A stretch of 64,000 nucleotides of DNA, from contig NZ_JAATIT010000002.1 in the NCBI RefSeq assembly GCF_011926545.1, positions 496,001-560,000 on the forward strand. Direction: 5' to 3'. The stretch comes from Sphingopyxis italica. GTDB taxonomy: Bacteria; Pseudomonadota; Alphaproteobacteria; Sphingomonadales; Sphingomonadaceae. The position numbers were made by a program, and so were the translations under genes. The notes beneath the pieces were generated by a model. The model saw only the letters and a program-made list of their open reading frames with translations. It was not told the DNA's origin and ran no database searches. Within the stretch, counting starts at the first letter, position 1; each line of letters starts with the position of its first letter. Below, in pieces: positions 47,618-55,829 of the stretch.

Positions 47618-48655
47618 TCAGAGTTCGGGGCCGCTTTCCGTCACCGTCCAGGTCTGTCCCTTCTTGAGCAAGCCTTGGAGATCAGCCTTTTTGCCCTCGG
47701 CCGCCGCCTTGTTCTGGCGCACGACGTCCGCCTCGAAAGTCGGGCGCGGGTCGTCGTAGAGGACGCCCAAGGCCATCGGGAACTCGCCGAAACGCATCTC
47801 GACGAGCATATGCGCCACGCTGCGGTTGGTGACGTCATGGACGATCACCCCTGCCGCTTCCCAATCGCCATCGACGACATCGACGGTCTTGAGGTGCAGG
47901 GCCTCGGCGTCGAGCGCGATGCCTCTGGTGCCCTTGGCATAGAGCATCGGTTCACCCTGCTTGAGCCAGAGCTGGCGATCCTCGGCGCCCTTCGGCGCAG
48001 CGAAATCCTCGAACACGTCTTTGTTATAGACGATACAGTTCTGAAAAATTTCGATAAATGCCGCGCCCTTGTGGGCATGTGCGGCTTTCAGCACGTTCGG
48101 CAGTTCCTTCGACACGTCGAACCCGCGCGCGACGAAGCGCGCGCCCGCACCGAGCGCGAAGGCCGCAGGTTGCGCGGGACGGTCGACCGAGCCGTAGGGC
48201 GTTGACGGGCTCGTCGTCCCGACACGGCTGGTCGGCGAATATTGCCCCTTGGTCAGACCGTAGATCTCGTTGTTGAAGAGCATGATCTGGCAATCGAGAT
48301 TGCGGCGGATCAGGTGCATTGTGTGGTTGCCGCCGATCGACAGCCCATCGCCGTCGCCCGTGACGATCCAGATGTCGAGATCCGGATTGGCAAGCTTCAG
48401 CCCCGTCGCGAACGCCGGGGCACGGCCGTGGATCGTATGGAAGCCATAGGTCTCCATATAATAGGGAAAGCGCGACGAGCAGCCGATGCCGCTGACGAAC
48501 ACGGTATTTTCGGGCGCGGTGCCGATTTCGGGCATCGTGCGCTGCACCGCCTTCAGGATCGCATAGTCGCCGCAGCCCGGGCACCAGCGGACTTCCTGAT
48601 CAGTTTCCCAATCTTTCAGCGTCGTCGTCCGCGCGATGGTCGTCATCTCGTTCAT
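47618..48655 (-). CDS. korB: 2-oxoacid:ferredoxin oxidoreductase, beta subunit
   Basis: The 345-residue TPP-binding subunit has EVRWCPGCGDYAILKAVQ at the N-terminus (two cluster/TPP-proximal Cys), GIGCSSRFPYYMETYGFHTIHGRAPAFATGLK, and the TPP/Mg site VTGDGDGLSIGGNH with NNEIYGLTKGQYSPTS. With the alpha subunit upstream it forms an oxidoreductase of the 2-oxoglutarate type, which oxidises the 2-oxoacid to acyl-CoA with ferredoxin as acceptor. No ferredoxin gene or delta subunit is adjacent. Confidence 0.92.
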   Translation of the reverse strand: MNEMTTIARTTTLKDWETDQEVRWCPGCGDYAILKAVQRTMPEIGTAPENTVFVSGIGCSSRFPYYMETYGFHTIHGRAPAFATGLKLANPDLDIWIVTGDGDGLSIGGNHTMHLIRRNLDCQIMLFNNEIYGLTKGQYSPTSRVGTTSPSTPYGSVDRPAQPAAFALGAGARFVARGFDVSKELPNVLKAAHAHKGAAFIEIFQNCIVYNKDVFEDFAAPKGAEDRQLWLKQGEPMLYAKGTRGIALDAEALHLKTVDVVDGDWEAAGVIVHDVTNRSVAHMLVEMRFGEFPMALGVLYDDPRPTFEADVVRQNKAAAEGKKADLQGLLKKGQTWTVTESGPEL

Positions 48656-48688
48656 TGCATATCCTCTCGGGGCAACAACGCTTCCGCG

Positions 48689-50554
48689 TCAGCCCAGCGC
48701 CTCCTCGATGGCGGCTTCGATTTCGGCGATGGTGAAGGGCTGACCCGACACCTTGTTCACCGGCTTCGCATCGACCAGATATTGATCGCGCAGCACCGTC
48801 TTCAATTGCCCCGTGTTCATCTCGGGCACGATCACCCTGTCATAGCTTTTCAAAAGCGCGCCGAGATTCGCGGGCAGCGGCCAGATATGGCGGATATGGA
48901 CGTGGCTGACGTCCTCGCCCTCGGCGCGCTTGCGGCGCACCGCCTGATGGATCGGGCCAAAGGTCGATCCCCAGCCGACGACCGCGAGCTTGCCGCCCTC
49001 GGCACCGAGTTCGACGACCTGATCGGGCACCTTGATGCCGTCGATCTTGTCCTTGCGGATATCGGTCATCGCCTGGTGATTGCCCGGCGCGTAATTGATG
49101 TGGCCGGTATCGAGTTCCTTCTCGATCCCTCCGATGCGGTGGAGCAGCCCCGGCGTGCCGGGCTTGACCCACGGGCGCTTGAGCTTTTCGTCGCGGCCGT
49201 ATGGCTTGAAGCCGCCCTCGGGCACTTCGGTCAGGAACTCGACCGGAAACGCCTCATAGGTCGTGAGGTCGGGCACCGCCCACGGCTCGGCGGCATTGGC
49301 GATATAGCCATCGGTGAGCAGCATCACCGGCGTCATATATTGCACCGCGATGCGCACCGCCTCGATCGCGCATTCAAACGCGTCGCCGGGCGAGCGCGCG
49401 GCGACGACGGGCATCGGCGCGTCGCCATTGCGGCCATAGACCGCCTGATAGAGATCGGACTGCTCGGTCTTGGTCGGGAGGCCGGTCGAAGGCCCGCCGC
49501 GCTGCGAATTGACGATGACGAGCGGCAGCTCGGTCATAATCGCGAGCCCCATCGCCTCGCCCTTGAGCGCGATACCGGGGCCCGACGAGCTGGTAACGCC
49601 GAGCGAGCCGCCGTAGCTCGCGCCGATCGCCGAACAGATCGCCGCGATCTCGTCCTCGGCCTGAAAGGTCGTGACGTCATATTCCTTGAGCCGCGACAGG
49701 TGATGGAGGATCGCCGACGCCGGCGTGATCGGATAGCCGCCGAAAAACATCGGCAGCTTCGCAAGCTGCGCCCCCGCGACGAGCCCGAGCGCAATGCCTT
49801 CCGCCCCGGTCAGCGTGCGATAGAGGCCCGGCGCCGCCGGCGCCGGATCGACATGATGCTGCTTGAGCGGACCTGCAAGTTCGGCGGTCTCGCCATAGGC
49901 GTGCCCCGCGTTGAGCGCCGCGACGTTCGCCGCCGCGAGATCGGGCGCCTTCGCGAATTTCGCATTGAGCCAGTCGATCAGCGGCTGACGATCGCGGTCG
50001 AACATCCAGAGCGCGAGCCCCAGCGTCCACATATTCTTGCAGCGCAGCGCCTCCTTGTTGCCGAGGCCGAAGGGCTTCACCGCGTCCATCGTCAGCTGGC
50101 TGATGTTGAGCTTCAGAAGCTGCCATTTGGCGAGGCTGCCGTCGTCGAGCGGGTTCGCCTCATATTTCGCCTTGGCGAGATTGCGGTCGTTGAACTCGCC
50201 CTCGTCGGCGATGATCAGGCCGCCCTGCTTCAATTGCGGGACATTGGTCTTGAGCGCCGCGGGGTTCATCGCGACCAGCACGTCGGGCGCGTCGCCCGCG
50301 GTGTCGATCGCCGAAGACCCGAAATTGATCTGAAAGGCCGAGACGCCGAACAAGGTGCCCTGCGGCGCGCGGATCTCTGCGGGAAAATCGGGGAAAGTCG
50401 CGAAGTCGTTGCCCGCGAGCGCCGACGACAGCGTGAATTGCCCGCCGGTCAGCTGCATCCCGTCGCCGCTGTCGCCGGCGAAGCGAACCACCACTGCATC
50501 CGAAAGGGGGGACTGCCGCTCGCCGTCGGCCCGGTCCTCTACCGCTGTCGCCAT
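48689..50554 (-). CDS. korA: 2-oxoacid:ferredoxin oxidoreductase, fused gamma-alpha subunit
   Basis: The 621-residue subunit fuses the gamma domain (VVRFAGDSGDGMQLTGGQFTLSSALAG to about 200) to the alpha pyrimidine-binding domain (FFGGYPITPASAILHHLSRLKEYDVTTFQAEDEIAAI; GVTSSSGPGIALKGEAMGLA). Such two-subunit KorAB enzymes occur in aerobes. The RGGPSTGLPTKTEQSDL stretch fits the 2-oxoglutarate group. The start at 50554 follows AGAGG. It is the first gene of korA-korB-ydjM-like. Confidence 0.92.
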   Translation of the reverse strand: MATAVEDRADGERQSPLSDAVVVRFAGDSGDGMQLTGGQFTLSSALAGNDFATFPDFPAEIRAPQGTLFGVSAFQINFGSSAIDTAGDAPDVLVAMNPAALKTNVPQLKQGGLIIADEGEFNDRNLAKAKYEANPLDDGSLAKWQLLKLNISQLTMDAVKPFGLGNKEALRCKNMWTLGLALWMFDRDRQPLIDWLNAKFAKAPDLAAANVAALNAGHAYGETAELAGPLKQHHVDPAPAAPGLYRTLTGAEGIALGLVAGAQLAKLPMFFGGYPITPASAILHHLSRLKEYDVTTFQAEDEIAAICSAIGASYGGSLGVTSSSGPGIALKGEAMGLAIMTELPLVIVNSQRGGPSTGLPTKTEQSDLYQAVYGRNGDAPMPVVAARSPGDAFECAIEAVRIAVQYMTPVMLLTDGYIANAAEPWAVPDLTTYEAFPVEFLTEVPEGGFKPYGRDEKLKRPWVKPGTPGLLHRIGGIEKELDTGHINYAPGNHQAMTDIRKDKIDGIKVPDQVVELGAEGGKLAVVGWGSTFGPIHQAVRRKRAEGEDVSHVHIRHIWPLPANLGALLKSYDRVIVPEMNTGQLKTVLRDQYLVDAKPVNKVSGQPFTIAEIEAAIEEALG

Positions 50555-50738
50555 TTTTTCCTCTGCCTCAAATCTTGCGAACCTGTGACATGGGCGTAGG
50601 CCTCTGCGCCTCAAGCCGCAATTGAGAAAAAATTGTGCGCCAGAAAGGGTGAAGCACAGGTGAGTTTCGTTTCGGGATTGAATTTACCCCGCCGATACCG
50701 AATAGCATGGCCAAAATATCGATCAGGGAGAGACGCGA

Positions 50739-51686
50739 ATGACCGACGGCACTATCCAGCAGGCGCGTCCCGACGTGGCGGCTTTCCTTGCATTCCTGAA
50801 CGCGCAGGAAGGGCCGAAGATGGAGGAGTTGCCACCAGCGGGCGCGCGCGAGATGTTCCGGGTGATGGGTCAACTCGCCGACGTTCCGCGCGGCGACATC
50901 GCGAAGGTCGAAGATCGCACGATTCCGGGACCCGCCGGCGACATTCCGATCCGCATCTATGACAGCCACCCGGGCCGCGAGACGGGGCCGGTGATGGTCT
51001 TCTATCATGGCGGCGGCTGGGTGATCGGCGATCTCGACACCCACGACCCCTATTGCGCCGAAGCCGCGCGGCAACTCGACATGCCGGTGATCGCGGTCGA
51101 TTATCGGCTCGCCCCCGAACACCCCTTCCCCGCCGCGCCGGAGGATTGCGACGCCGCGACGCGCTGGATCGCCGACAATATCCCCTGCACGGGGCTGGTG
51201 CTGTCGGGCGAAAGCGCCGGCGGCAACCTCACCATCGCCACCGCGCTGACGCTCCGCGACAAGCCGGCTTCGAAGCCGGTGATCGCGATTCATCCCATCT
51301 ATCCCGCCGTCACGACGCACGACGACTGGCAAAGCTATCGCGATTTCGGCGAGGGCCATTTGCTGACGCAGGGCAGCATGACCTGGTTCGGCAATCATTA
51401 TGCCGCCGACCCCGCCGACTATCGCGCCTCGCCGCTCGATTTCCCGGCCGAAGGCTTGCCGTCGACCTTGCTGATCACCGCGGGGCTCGACCCCTTGCGC
51501 GATCAAGGCCGCGCCTATGCCGCGAAGCTGATCGAAGCGGGCGTGCCGACGACCTATCGCGAGGCGAAGGGCAATATTCACGGCTATATCAATCTGTCGC
51601 AGGCCATCCCGAGCGCGCGCGAAGATATTCGCGGTGCATTGACGGTATTGAAGGCAATCGTCGCCGAAGCTAACGGGGCGCCATGA
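50739..51686 (+). CDS. Alpha/beta hydrolase of the hormone-sensitive lipase family
   Basis: The 315-residue esterase has the oxyanion-hole motif VFYHGGGWVIGD near residue 88, the nucleophile in LSGESAGGNL (GESAG), AGLDPLRDQGRAYA for the catalytic Asp and the His in GNIHGYI. It is an HSL/family IV carboxylesterase of unknown substrate. Its stop overlaps the rppH start by 4 bp. AGGGAGAG precedes the ATG. Confidence 0.9.
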   Translation: MTDGTIQQARPDVAAFLAFLNAQEGPKMEELPPAGAREMFRVMGQLADVPRGDIAKVEDRTIPGPAGDIPIRIYDSHPGRETGPVMVFYHGGGWVIGDLDTHDPYCAEAARQLDMPVIAVDYRLAPEHPFPAAPEDCDAATRWIADNIPCTGLVLSGESAGGNLTIATALTLRDKPASKPVIAIHPIYPAVTTHDDWQSYRDFGEGHLLTQGSMTWFGNHYAADPADYRASPLDFPAEGLPSTLLITAGLDPLRDQGRAYAAKLIEAGVPTTYREAKGNIHGYINLSQAIPSAREDIRGALTVLKAIVAEANGAP

Positions 51687-52159
51687 TCGACCATAGCAAA
51701 CTCCCCTATCGCCCCTGCGCGGGCGTCATGCTCGCCAACCGCGACGGCCGCGTCTTCGTCGGCCAGCGGCTCGATACCTCGAGCGAGGCGTGGCAGATGC
51801 CGCAGGGCGGAATCGACGATGGCGAAGATGCCGAAACGGCGGCAATCCGCGAACTCGGCGAGGAAACCGGCGTCCATGGCGGGCTGGTCGAAATCATCGC
51901 GCGCAGCCGCGAGGAATATTTCTACGACCTGCCCGACCATCTGATCGGCAAGATGTGGGGCGGCAAATATCGCGGCCAGCGCCAGCACTGGTTCCTGATG
52001 CGCTTCATGGGCGAGGACGGCGACGTCAACATCCATACCGATCATCAGGAATTCCGCGCGTGGAAATGGGCCGAACTGGATGAGATCGAGAAATTGATCG
52101 TCCCGTTCAAGCGCGCGCTCTACCGCGGGTTGGTCGAGGAATTCGGGCCGCTGGTTTGA
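51683..52159 (+). CDS. rppH: RNA pyrophosphohydrolase (Nudix)
   Basis: RppH removes pyrophosphate from mRNA 5' ends to start decay. The 158-residue protein has YRPCAGVMLANRDGRVFVGQR, the full Nudix box GGIDDGEDAETAAIRELGEETG near residue 43, and the RppH-specific KYRGQRQHWFLMRF. Its last 40 bp overlap the 3' end of the convergent uracil-DNA glycosylase gene. Confidence 0.93.
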   Translation: MIDHSKLPYRPCAGVMLANRDGRVFVGQRLDTSSEAWQMPQGGIDDGEDAETAAIRELGEETGVHGGLVEIIARSREEYFYDLPDHLIGKMWGGKYRGQRQHWFLMRFMGEDGDVNIHTDHQEFRAWKWAELDEIEKLIVPFKRALYRGLVEEFGPLV

Positions 52160-52809
52160 TCCCTGATCGCGATCGCGGTGCGAAAGACGTCGGCGAACAT
52201 CTCCGCCGTCAGCCGCCCGGTGTTCGTGTTGTAGCGCGAACAATGATAGCCATCGACCAGATGCCGCCCATCGGGCAGCGCATGGACCGCGCCATGCCCG
52301 AACGGATGCGCGGCGAGGCGCTCGCCGGCCGCGCGTAACGCCGCATCATGCGCGATCCGCCCGAGCGCGATGATCACCCGCACCTTCGGCAGGGCCGCGA
52401 GCTGCGTCTCGAAAAATGGCCGACAATTCGCGATCTCCGCAGGATTCGGCTTGTTCTGCGGCGGCAGGCATTTGACGCTGTTGACGATGATCGCGCCATT
52501 GAGCGCCAATCCGTCGTCGGTCCGCGCATCATATCGCCCCCGACTCAGCTCGAATTCGGCGAGCGTCGCGAACAGCAGGTCGCCGGCATAATCCCCGGTG
52601 AACGGCCTCCCGGTCCGGTTGGCGCCATGCTTGCCGGGCGCCAACCCCGCGAACGCCAGCCAGGCTTCGGGGTCGCCGAAGGCGTGCACGGGCGCATTCC
52701 ACCAATCGGGATATTCCGCCTGACATTCACGCCGCAGCGCGACGAGCCGCGGGCAGCGCGGGCAATCGCGCGGCGGCTCGGTTCCGGGTAACGGGCTACC
52801 AATTTCCAT
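52120..52809 (-). CDS. Uracil-DNA glycosylase, family 5 (UdgB-like)
   Basis: The 229-residue enzyme has motif A GLAPGKHGANRTGRPFTGDYAG near residue 55, in which the usual catalytic Asp of family 1 is lacking, as in UdgB. The motif B-like region GYHCSRYNTNTGRLT lies near residue 190. Four cysteines (CPRC near the N-terminus, SVKC, NCRPF) fit the [4Fe-4S] cluster of families 4 and 5. The start at 52809 is chosen; the upstream extension is Arg-rich and unlikely. Confidence 0.88.
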   Translation of the reverse strand: MEIGSPLPGTEPPRDCPRCPRLVALRRECQAEYPDWWNAPVHAFGDPEAWLAFAGLAPGKHGANRTGRPFTGDYAGDLLFATLAEFELSRGRYDARTDDGLALNGAIIVNSVKCLPPQNKPNPAEIANCRPFFETQLAALPKVRVIIALGRIAHDAALRAAGERLAAHPFGHGAVHALPDGRHLVDGYHCSRYNTNTGRLTAEMFADVFRTAIAIRDQTSGPNSSTNPR

Positions 52810-52832
52810 GCGTCTGCGATAGGCGCGGGGGC

Positions 52833-53354
52833 ATGAGCAACGCAACGCCGCTCCCGCTCTATGCCATCGGCCTCGGGTCGAACCGCCGCCACGCACGTTA
52901 CGGCGACCCCCGAGCCGTGCTGCTCGCCGCGCTCGCCGCGCTTGAAAGCGACGACATCGAAGCGGTCGACGCGAGCCCGATCATCGCCAGCGATCCGCTC
53001 GGCCCGTCGCGCCGGCGCTATGCCAATGCCGTGGCGCTCGTCGCTTCGCCGCTCAGCCCGCCCGAAATGCTCGCGCGCCTGCAAGAAATTGAGGCGCGCT
53101 TCGGCCGCCGCACCGGCCAACGCTGGAGCACTCGAACGCTCGATCTCGATATCCTGCTCTGGTCGGGCGGCGCCTGGTCCGACGCAGCCCTCACGATCCC
53201 CCACCCCGCCATCGAACAGCGCGCCTTCGTGCTAGGACCGCTGCGCGCGATCGTCCCCCAATGGCAGCACCCGCTGACCGGGCGCAGCATCCGCCAACTC
53301 GCCGCGCGCCTGACGCGCCCGAAGCCGGTTGACCGGGGCGCCTCCGCACACTAG
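52833..53354 (+). CDS. folK: HPPK, folate biosynthesis pyrophosphokinase
   Basis: FolK transfers pyrophosphate to 6-hydroxymethyl-dihydropterin. The 173-residue protein has YAIGLGSNRRHARYGDP, EALDASPI-like VDASPIIAS, NAVALVASPLSPPEMLARLQEIEARFGR, the RTLDLDILLW metal motif (two Asp) and IPHPAIEQRAFVLGPL. All canonical HPPK residues are recognisable. It is divergent from the uracil-DNA glycosylase gene by 23 bp and lies just upstream of tRNA-Lys. Confidence 0.92.
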   Translation: MSNATPLPLYAIGLGSNRRHARYGDPRAVLLAALAALESDDIEAVDASPIIASDPLGPSRRRYANAVALVASPLSPPEMLARLQEIEARFGRRTGQRWSTRTLDLDILLWSGGAWSDAALTIPHPAIEQRAFVLGPLRAIVPQWQHPLTGRSIRQLAARLTRPKPVDRGASAH

Positions 53355-53396
53355 GGCGACGGCTCACTTCGCGCGCCGCGACATCCGGCGCCGGAT

Positions 53397-53472
53397 GGGC
53401 CCTTAGCTCAGTCGGTAGAGCAACTGACTTTTAATCAGTAGGTCGCTGGTTCGAACCCAGCAGGGCTCACCA
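53397..53472 (+). tRNA. tRNA-Lys (anticodon UUU)
   Basis: The 76-nt cloverleaf is complete. The acceptor stem GGGCCCT pairs with AGGGCTC (one G-U pair), the D arm carries AGCTCAGTCGGTAGAGC, the anticodon stem is CTGAC/ATCAG-type with TTT in the loop, the T arm is CTGGTTCGAACCCAG, and CCA (53470-53472) is encoded. The anticodon UUU reads lysine codons AAA/AAG. Confidence 0.97.
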
Positions 53473-53501
53473 AATCGCGTGATTTTCGGCGTCGTGAGAC
53501 G

Positions 53502-54149
53502 CTACCAGCGCAGGAAGCGCGGCAGGATCAATCGCCCGGCAATCGCTGAAAGCAGGACCGCGGCGCCGTGCCAGAGCGCGATGTGCACGACGTCATCGCT
53601 CGCGCAATGCAGCGCGACGATCGTCGCACCGGCGGCACCCGCGGCGATACCGATGACCCAGCCCGCGCGCGTCGGCGACGTCGGCGCGCCCGCCCTTAGC
53701 CAGAAGAACAGCGCCGCGCCGACGCCGAGCCCCGCCGCTACGCCTTGCACGAGGCAGCGAAAGCCGAAGCCGTGGCGCGCGGCTTCCATCGCGGCATGGC
53801 CGTCGGTGATGCACGCCGCCACCGCCGCGAGCGGCAGCGAGAGCGAGGCGCCGACCGCCCAGCGCCAGCCACCATAGTCGCGCCCGACGCCCGGCAGGCC
53901 CATGCGCAGCGCGCTCCATGTCGCCGCGAGGCCGGTGGCGGCGGTCAGCCAGAAAGCGAGCATCGAAAGCGGCGGCATTCCGCGCACCGCCAGATCCTGA
54001 CGTAGCCCGAAGATCAACAGCAACGCCGCGGCGCCCGCCATCCATCCGGCCGCGACCCATGCGGATCCGCGCGCGACGCGGCGCGGGCGAACGGGCGTCA
54101 GATCCCCCGCCAGCTCGTCGATCAAATTGTCGATCGATGCGTCCTTCAT
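53502..54149 (-). CDS. nrsF: NrsF-type anti-sigma factor (DUF1109)
   Basis: The 215-residue protein has a short cytoplasmic N-terminus (MKDASIDNLIDELAGDLTPVRP) and six hydrophobic helices (AWVAAGWMAGAAALLLIFGL, LSMLAFWLTAATGLAATW, GLGVGAALFFWL, AGWVIGIAAGAAGATIVALHCAS and others). This is the DUF1109/NrsF pattern. Two Cys pairs (AACITDG with FRCLVQG, and LHCAS) could sense metal, as proposed for NrsF. It follows the ECF sigma gene by 1 bp and should hold it inactive at the membrane. The ATG at 54164 is an alternative start. Confidence 0.88.
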   Translation of the reverse strand: MKDASIDNLIDELAGDLTPVRPRRVARGSAWVAAGWMAGAAALLLIFGLRQDLAVRGMPPLSMLAFWLTAATGLAATWSALRMGLPGVGRDYGGWRWAVGASLSLPLAAVAACITDGHAAMEAARHGFGFRCLVQGVAAGLGVGAALFFWLRAGAPTSPTRAGWVIGIAAGAAGATIVALHCASDDVVHIALWHGAAVLLSAIAGRLILPRFLRW

Positions 54150-54150
54150 C

Positions 54151-54672
54151 TCATTCGCTTTCAATCAGTTCTGCGAGCTTCTTGAGCCCCCGATGGATAT
54201 TCACTTTGACGAGCGACTCGCTCTGCCCGCAGATCTGCGATGCTTCGGCGATCGACGCGCCTTCGATCTTGACCAGCGTGATCGCCTGCGCCTGCTTTGG
54301 CGGCAGGAGCGTGAGCAGATGATCGATGCTGAGCCGTGCATGGACCGCCTCGTCCTCGGCGCCGACCGCCGCGTCATTATCGCCCAGTTCGGCTTCGTCG
54401 CGCTGGCGGCGCAGCATGTCGATCCAGCGATAGCGCGCGATCGCGGCGAGCCAGGGCAAGAACGCACGCCCGCTGTCCCAGGTCGCGAGCTTGCGGTGCA
54501 TCGAAACGAGCGTTTCCTGCACGAGATCGTCGATATGGTGCGGCGCGATCCGCCGCGCGAAATAGCGGGTGAGCCATTTGCGGCAATCGACGAGCAACGC
54601 GCGATAGGCGCTGCGATCCCCCCGCTGCGATGCGGCCATCAAGCGCGCCAGCGAAGGTTCGTCGATGCTCAT
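54151..54672 (-). CDS. sigF: ECF sigma factor, SigF-like, paired with NrsF
   Basis: The 173-residue protein has sigma region 2 (YRALLVDCRKWLTRYFARRIAPHHIDDLVQETLVSMHRKL and FLPWLAAIARYRWIDMLRRQ) and region 4 (LTLLPPKQAQAITLVKIEGASIAEASQICGQSESLVKVNIHRGLKKL). Its start overlaps the DoxX stop by 4 bp, and nrsF follows. This pair, together with the genes upstream, matches the SigF-NrsF metal-stress system known in Caulobacter. A matching promoter lies before bufA, so the sigma factor probably activates its own operon. Confidence 0.88.
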   Translation of the reverse strand: MSIDEPSLARLMAASQRGDRSAYRALLVDCRKWLTRYFARRIAPHHIDDLVQETLVSMHRKLATWDSGRAFLPWLAAIARYRWIDMLRRQRDEAELGDNDAAVGAEDEAVHARLSIDHLLTLLPPKQAQAITLVKIEGASIAEASQICGQSESLVKVNIHRGLKKLAELIESE

Positions 54673-55127
54673 TTCAAGCGCATCCTAGCAATCAGCGCGT
54701 CGAGCGAGAACAGCCCGCCGCCGCGCACGATCAGGATCGCCGCCATCGCCGCCCATAGCGAGTGGACGGGCCACCAGGCGTCGGGAAAGACAAAGATCTG
54801 AATGACAAGCGTCATCACGAGCAGCGCGCCCGCCGAAAGGCGCGTCGCGAGACCGAATAGCAGCAGCGCGGGGAACAAATGTTCGGAAAAGGTCGTCAGC
54901 GGCACTGCGATCGCCGGATCGAGCGGCAGGCCCGAAAATTCGCTGCGGAACAGATCATATTGCGACGGGTCGATCCGGAGGAAGCTGCCCTCGACCACCT
55001 TTGTCTGTCCGGAGCGCCAGAATACGCCCGCGAGCGCGATGCGCAGCAGGAACAGCGCAGCGCCTTCGACAAGCCGCGACCCCGCGACGGCTACGCCGTT
55101 GTCATAAAATCGCGTAATCGCATTCAT
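54669..55127 (-). CDS. DoxX-family membrane protein of the buf operon
   Basis: The 152-residue protein has four membrane helices in DoxX style: LFLLRIALAGVFWRSGQTKV (with the conserved Arg/Gly), PLTTFSEHLFPALLLFGLATR, GALLVMTLVIQIFV and WAAMAAILIVRGGG. DoxX proteins commonly accompany DUF692/DUF2063/DUF2282 genes; their role is not settled, perhaps redox or quinone-linked maturation. It begins 3 bp after bufC. Confidence 0.88.
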   Translation of the reverse strand: MNAITRFYDNGVAVAGSRLVEGAALFLLRIALAGVFWRSGQTKVVEGSFLRIDPSQYDLFRSEFSGLPLDPAIAVPLTTFSEHLFPALLLFGLATRLSAGALLVMTLVIQIFVFPDAWWPVHSLWAAMAAILIVRGGGLFSLDALIARMRLK

Positions 55128-55130
55128 CGC

Positions 55131-55829
55131 TCAAACCCTTTCGAAAGCCCCGGTCTCGATCAGCGCCGCGATGGCGCCGCCGCCGTCCGGATGCTGTTCG
55201 GCGAGATGCGCGATCAGGTTACCCACTGGCGCGATTTCTTCCGCCATGCCGAGCGCCGCCGCGGTGGCAGGCTCGATCGCGAACAGGCGGACATCGGTAT
55301 CGGGGCGCGTGACGAGCAGCGCCTGCGTATCGGCCGCGAACGCGGGATCGACGAGCGGCGCGGCATCGCTGGCGAGCGCTACGACGCGCACCGCCGGGTG
55401 CCGACGGACCGGCAGGCCGAGCAGTTCGGTTTCGTCCAGACCGATCAGATCGGCGAGCGCCAGCGCGCGCGCATCGGCGGCGTGATAGCTTTCGAGCCAC
55501 GCCCATTCCACGCGTGCAAGGTCGGCGGCGCGCGGATCGGCGAGCCAGCCCGCAAAGCCCGCGCCGATATCGTTCAACGACCGGCGCTCGGCCCCGCCTT
55601 CCTCGACAAATCGGCGAGACAGCCGATTGAATGCTTCCGTGCCCAGATAATCGCGCGTGCGCGGGAACGTCTCTTCGAGGGCGACGAGGCGCGCATGCGA
55701 TATGGTGTTGGCGTGGACGCGAAGCCCGCGCAGCACGGCGGCGTCGCTGCCTTTGAAAAGACCGGGTGGCAGATGGCCGGGGCCGCGCAGCAATGTTGCG
55801 GCGAGCGCCGCCTGTTGCCCTTCAAGCAT
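55131..55829 (-). CDS. bufC: BufC-like DUF2063 protein
   Basis: The 232-residue protein has the DUF2063 N-terminal DNA-binding-like region (LRGLRVHANTISHARLVALEETFPRTRDYLGTEAF) and LNDIGAGFAGWLADP-WLESYHAADA in the middle. It is the obligate partner of DUF692 enzymes in RiPP operons and probably guides the precursor peptide to the MNIO enzyme. Its start overlaps bufB by 8 bp, which suggests made-together subunits. Confidence 0.88.
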   Translation of the reverse strand: MLEGQQAALAATLLRGPGHLPPGLFKGSDAAVLRGLRVHANTISHARLVALEETFPRTRDYLGTEAFNRLSRRFVEEGGAERRSLNDIGAGFAGWLADPRAADLARVEWAWLESYHAADARALALADLIGLDETELLGLPVRRHPAVRVVALASDAAPLVDPAFAADTQALLVTRPDTDVRLFAIEPATAAALGMAEEIAPVGNLIAHLAEQHPDGGGAIAALIETGAFERV

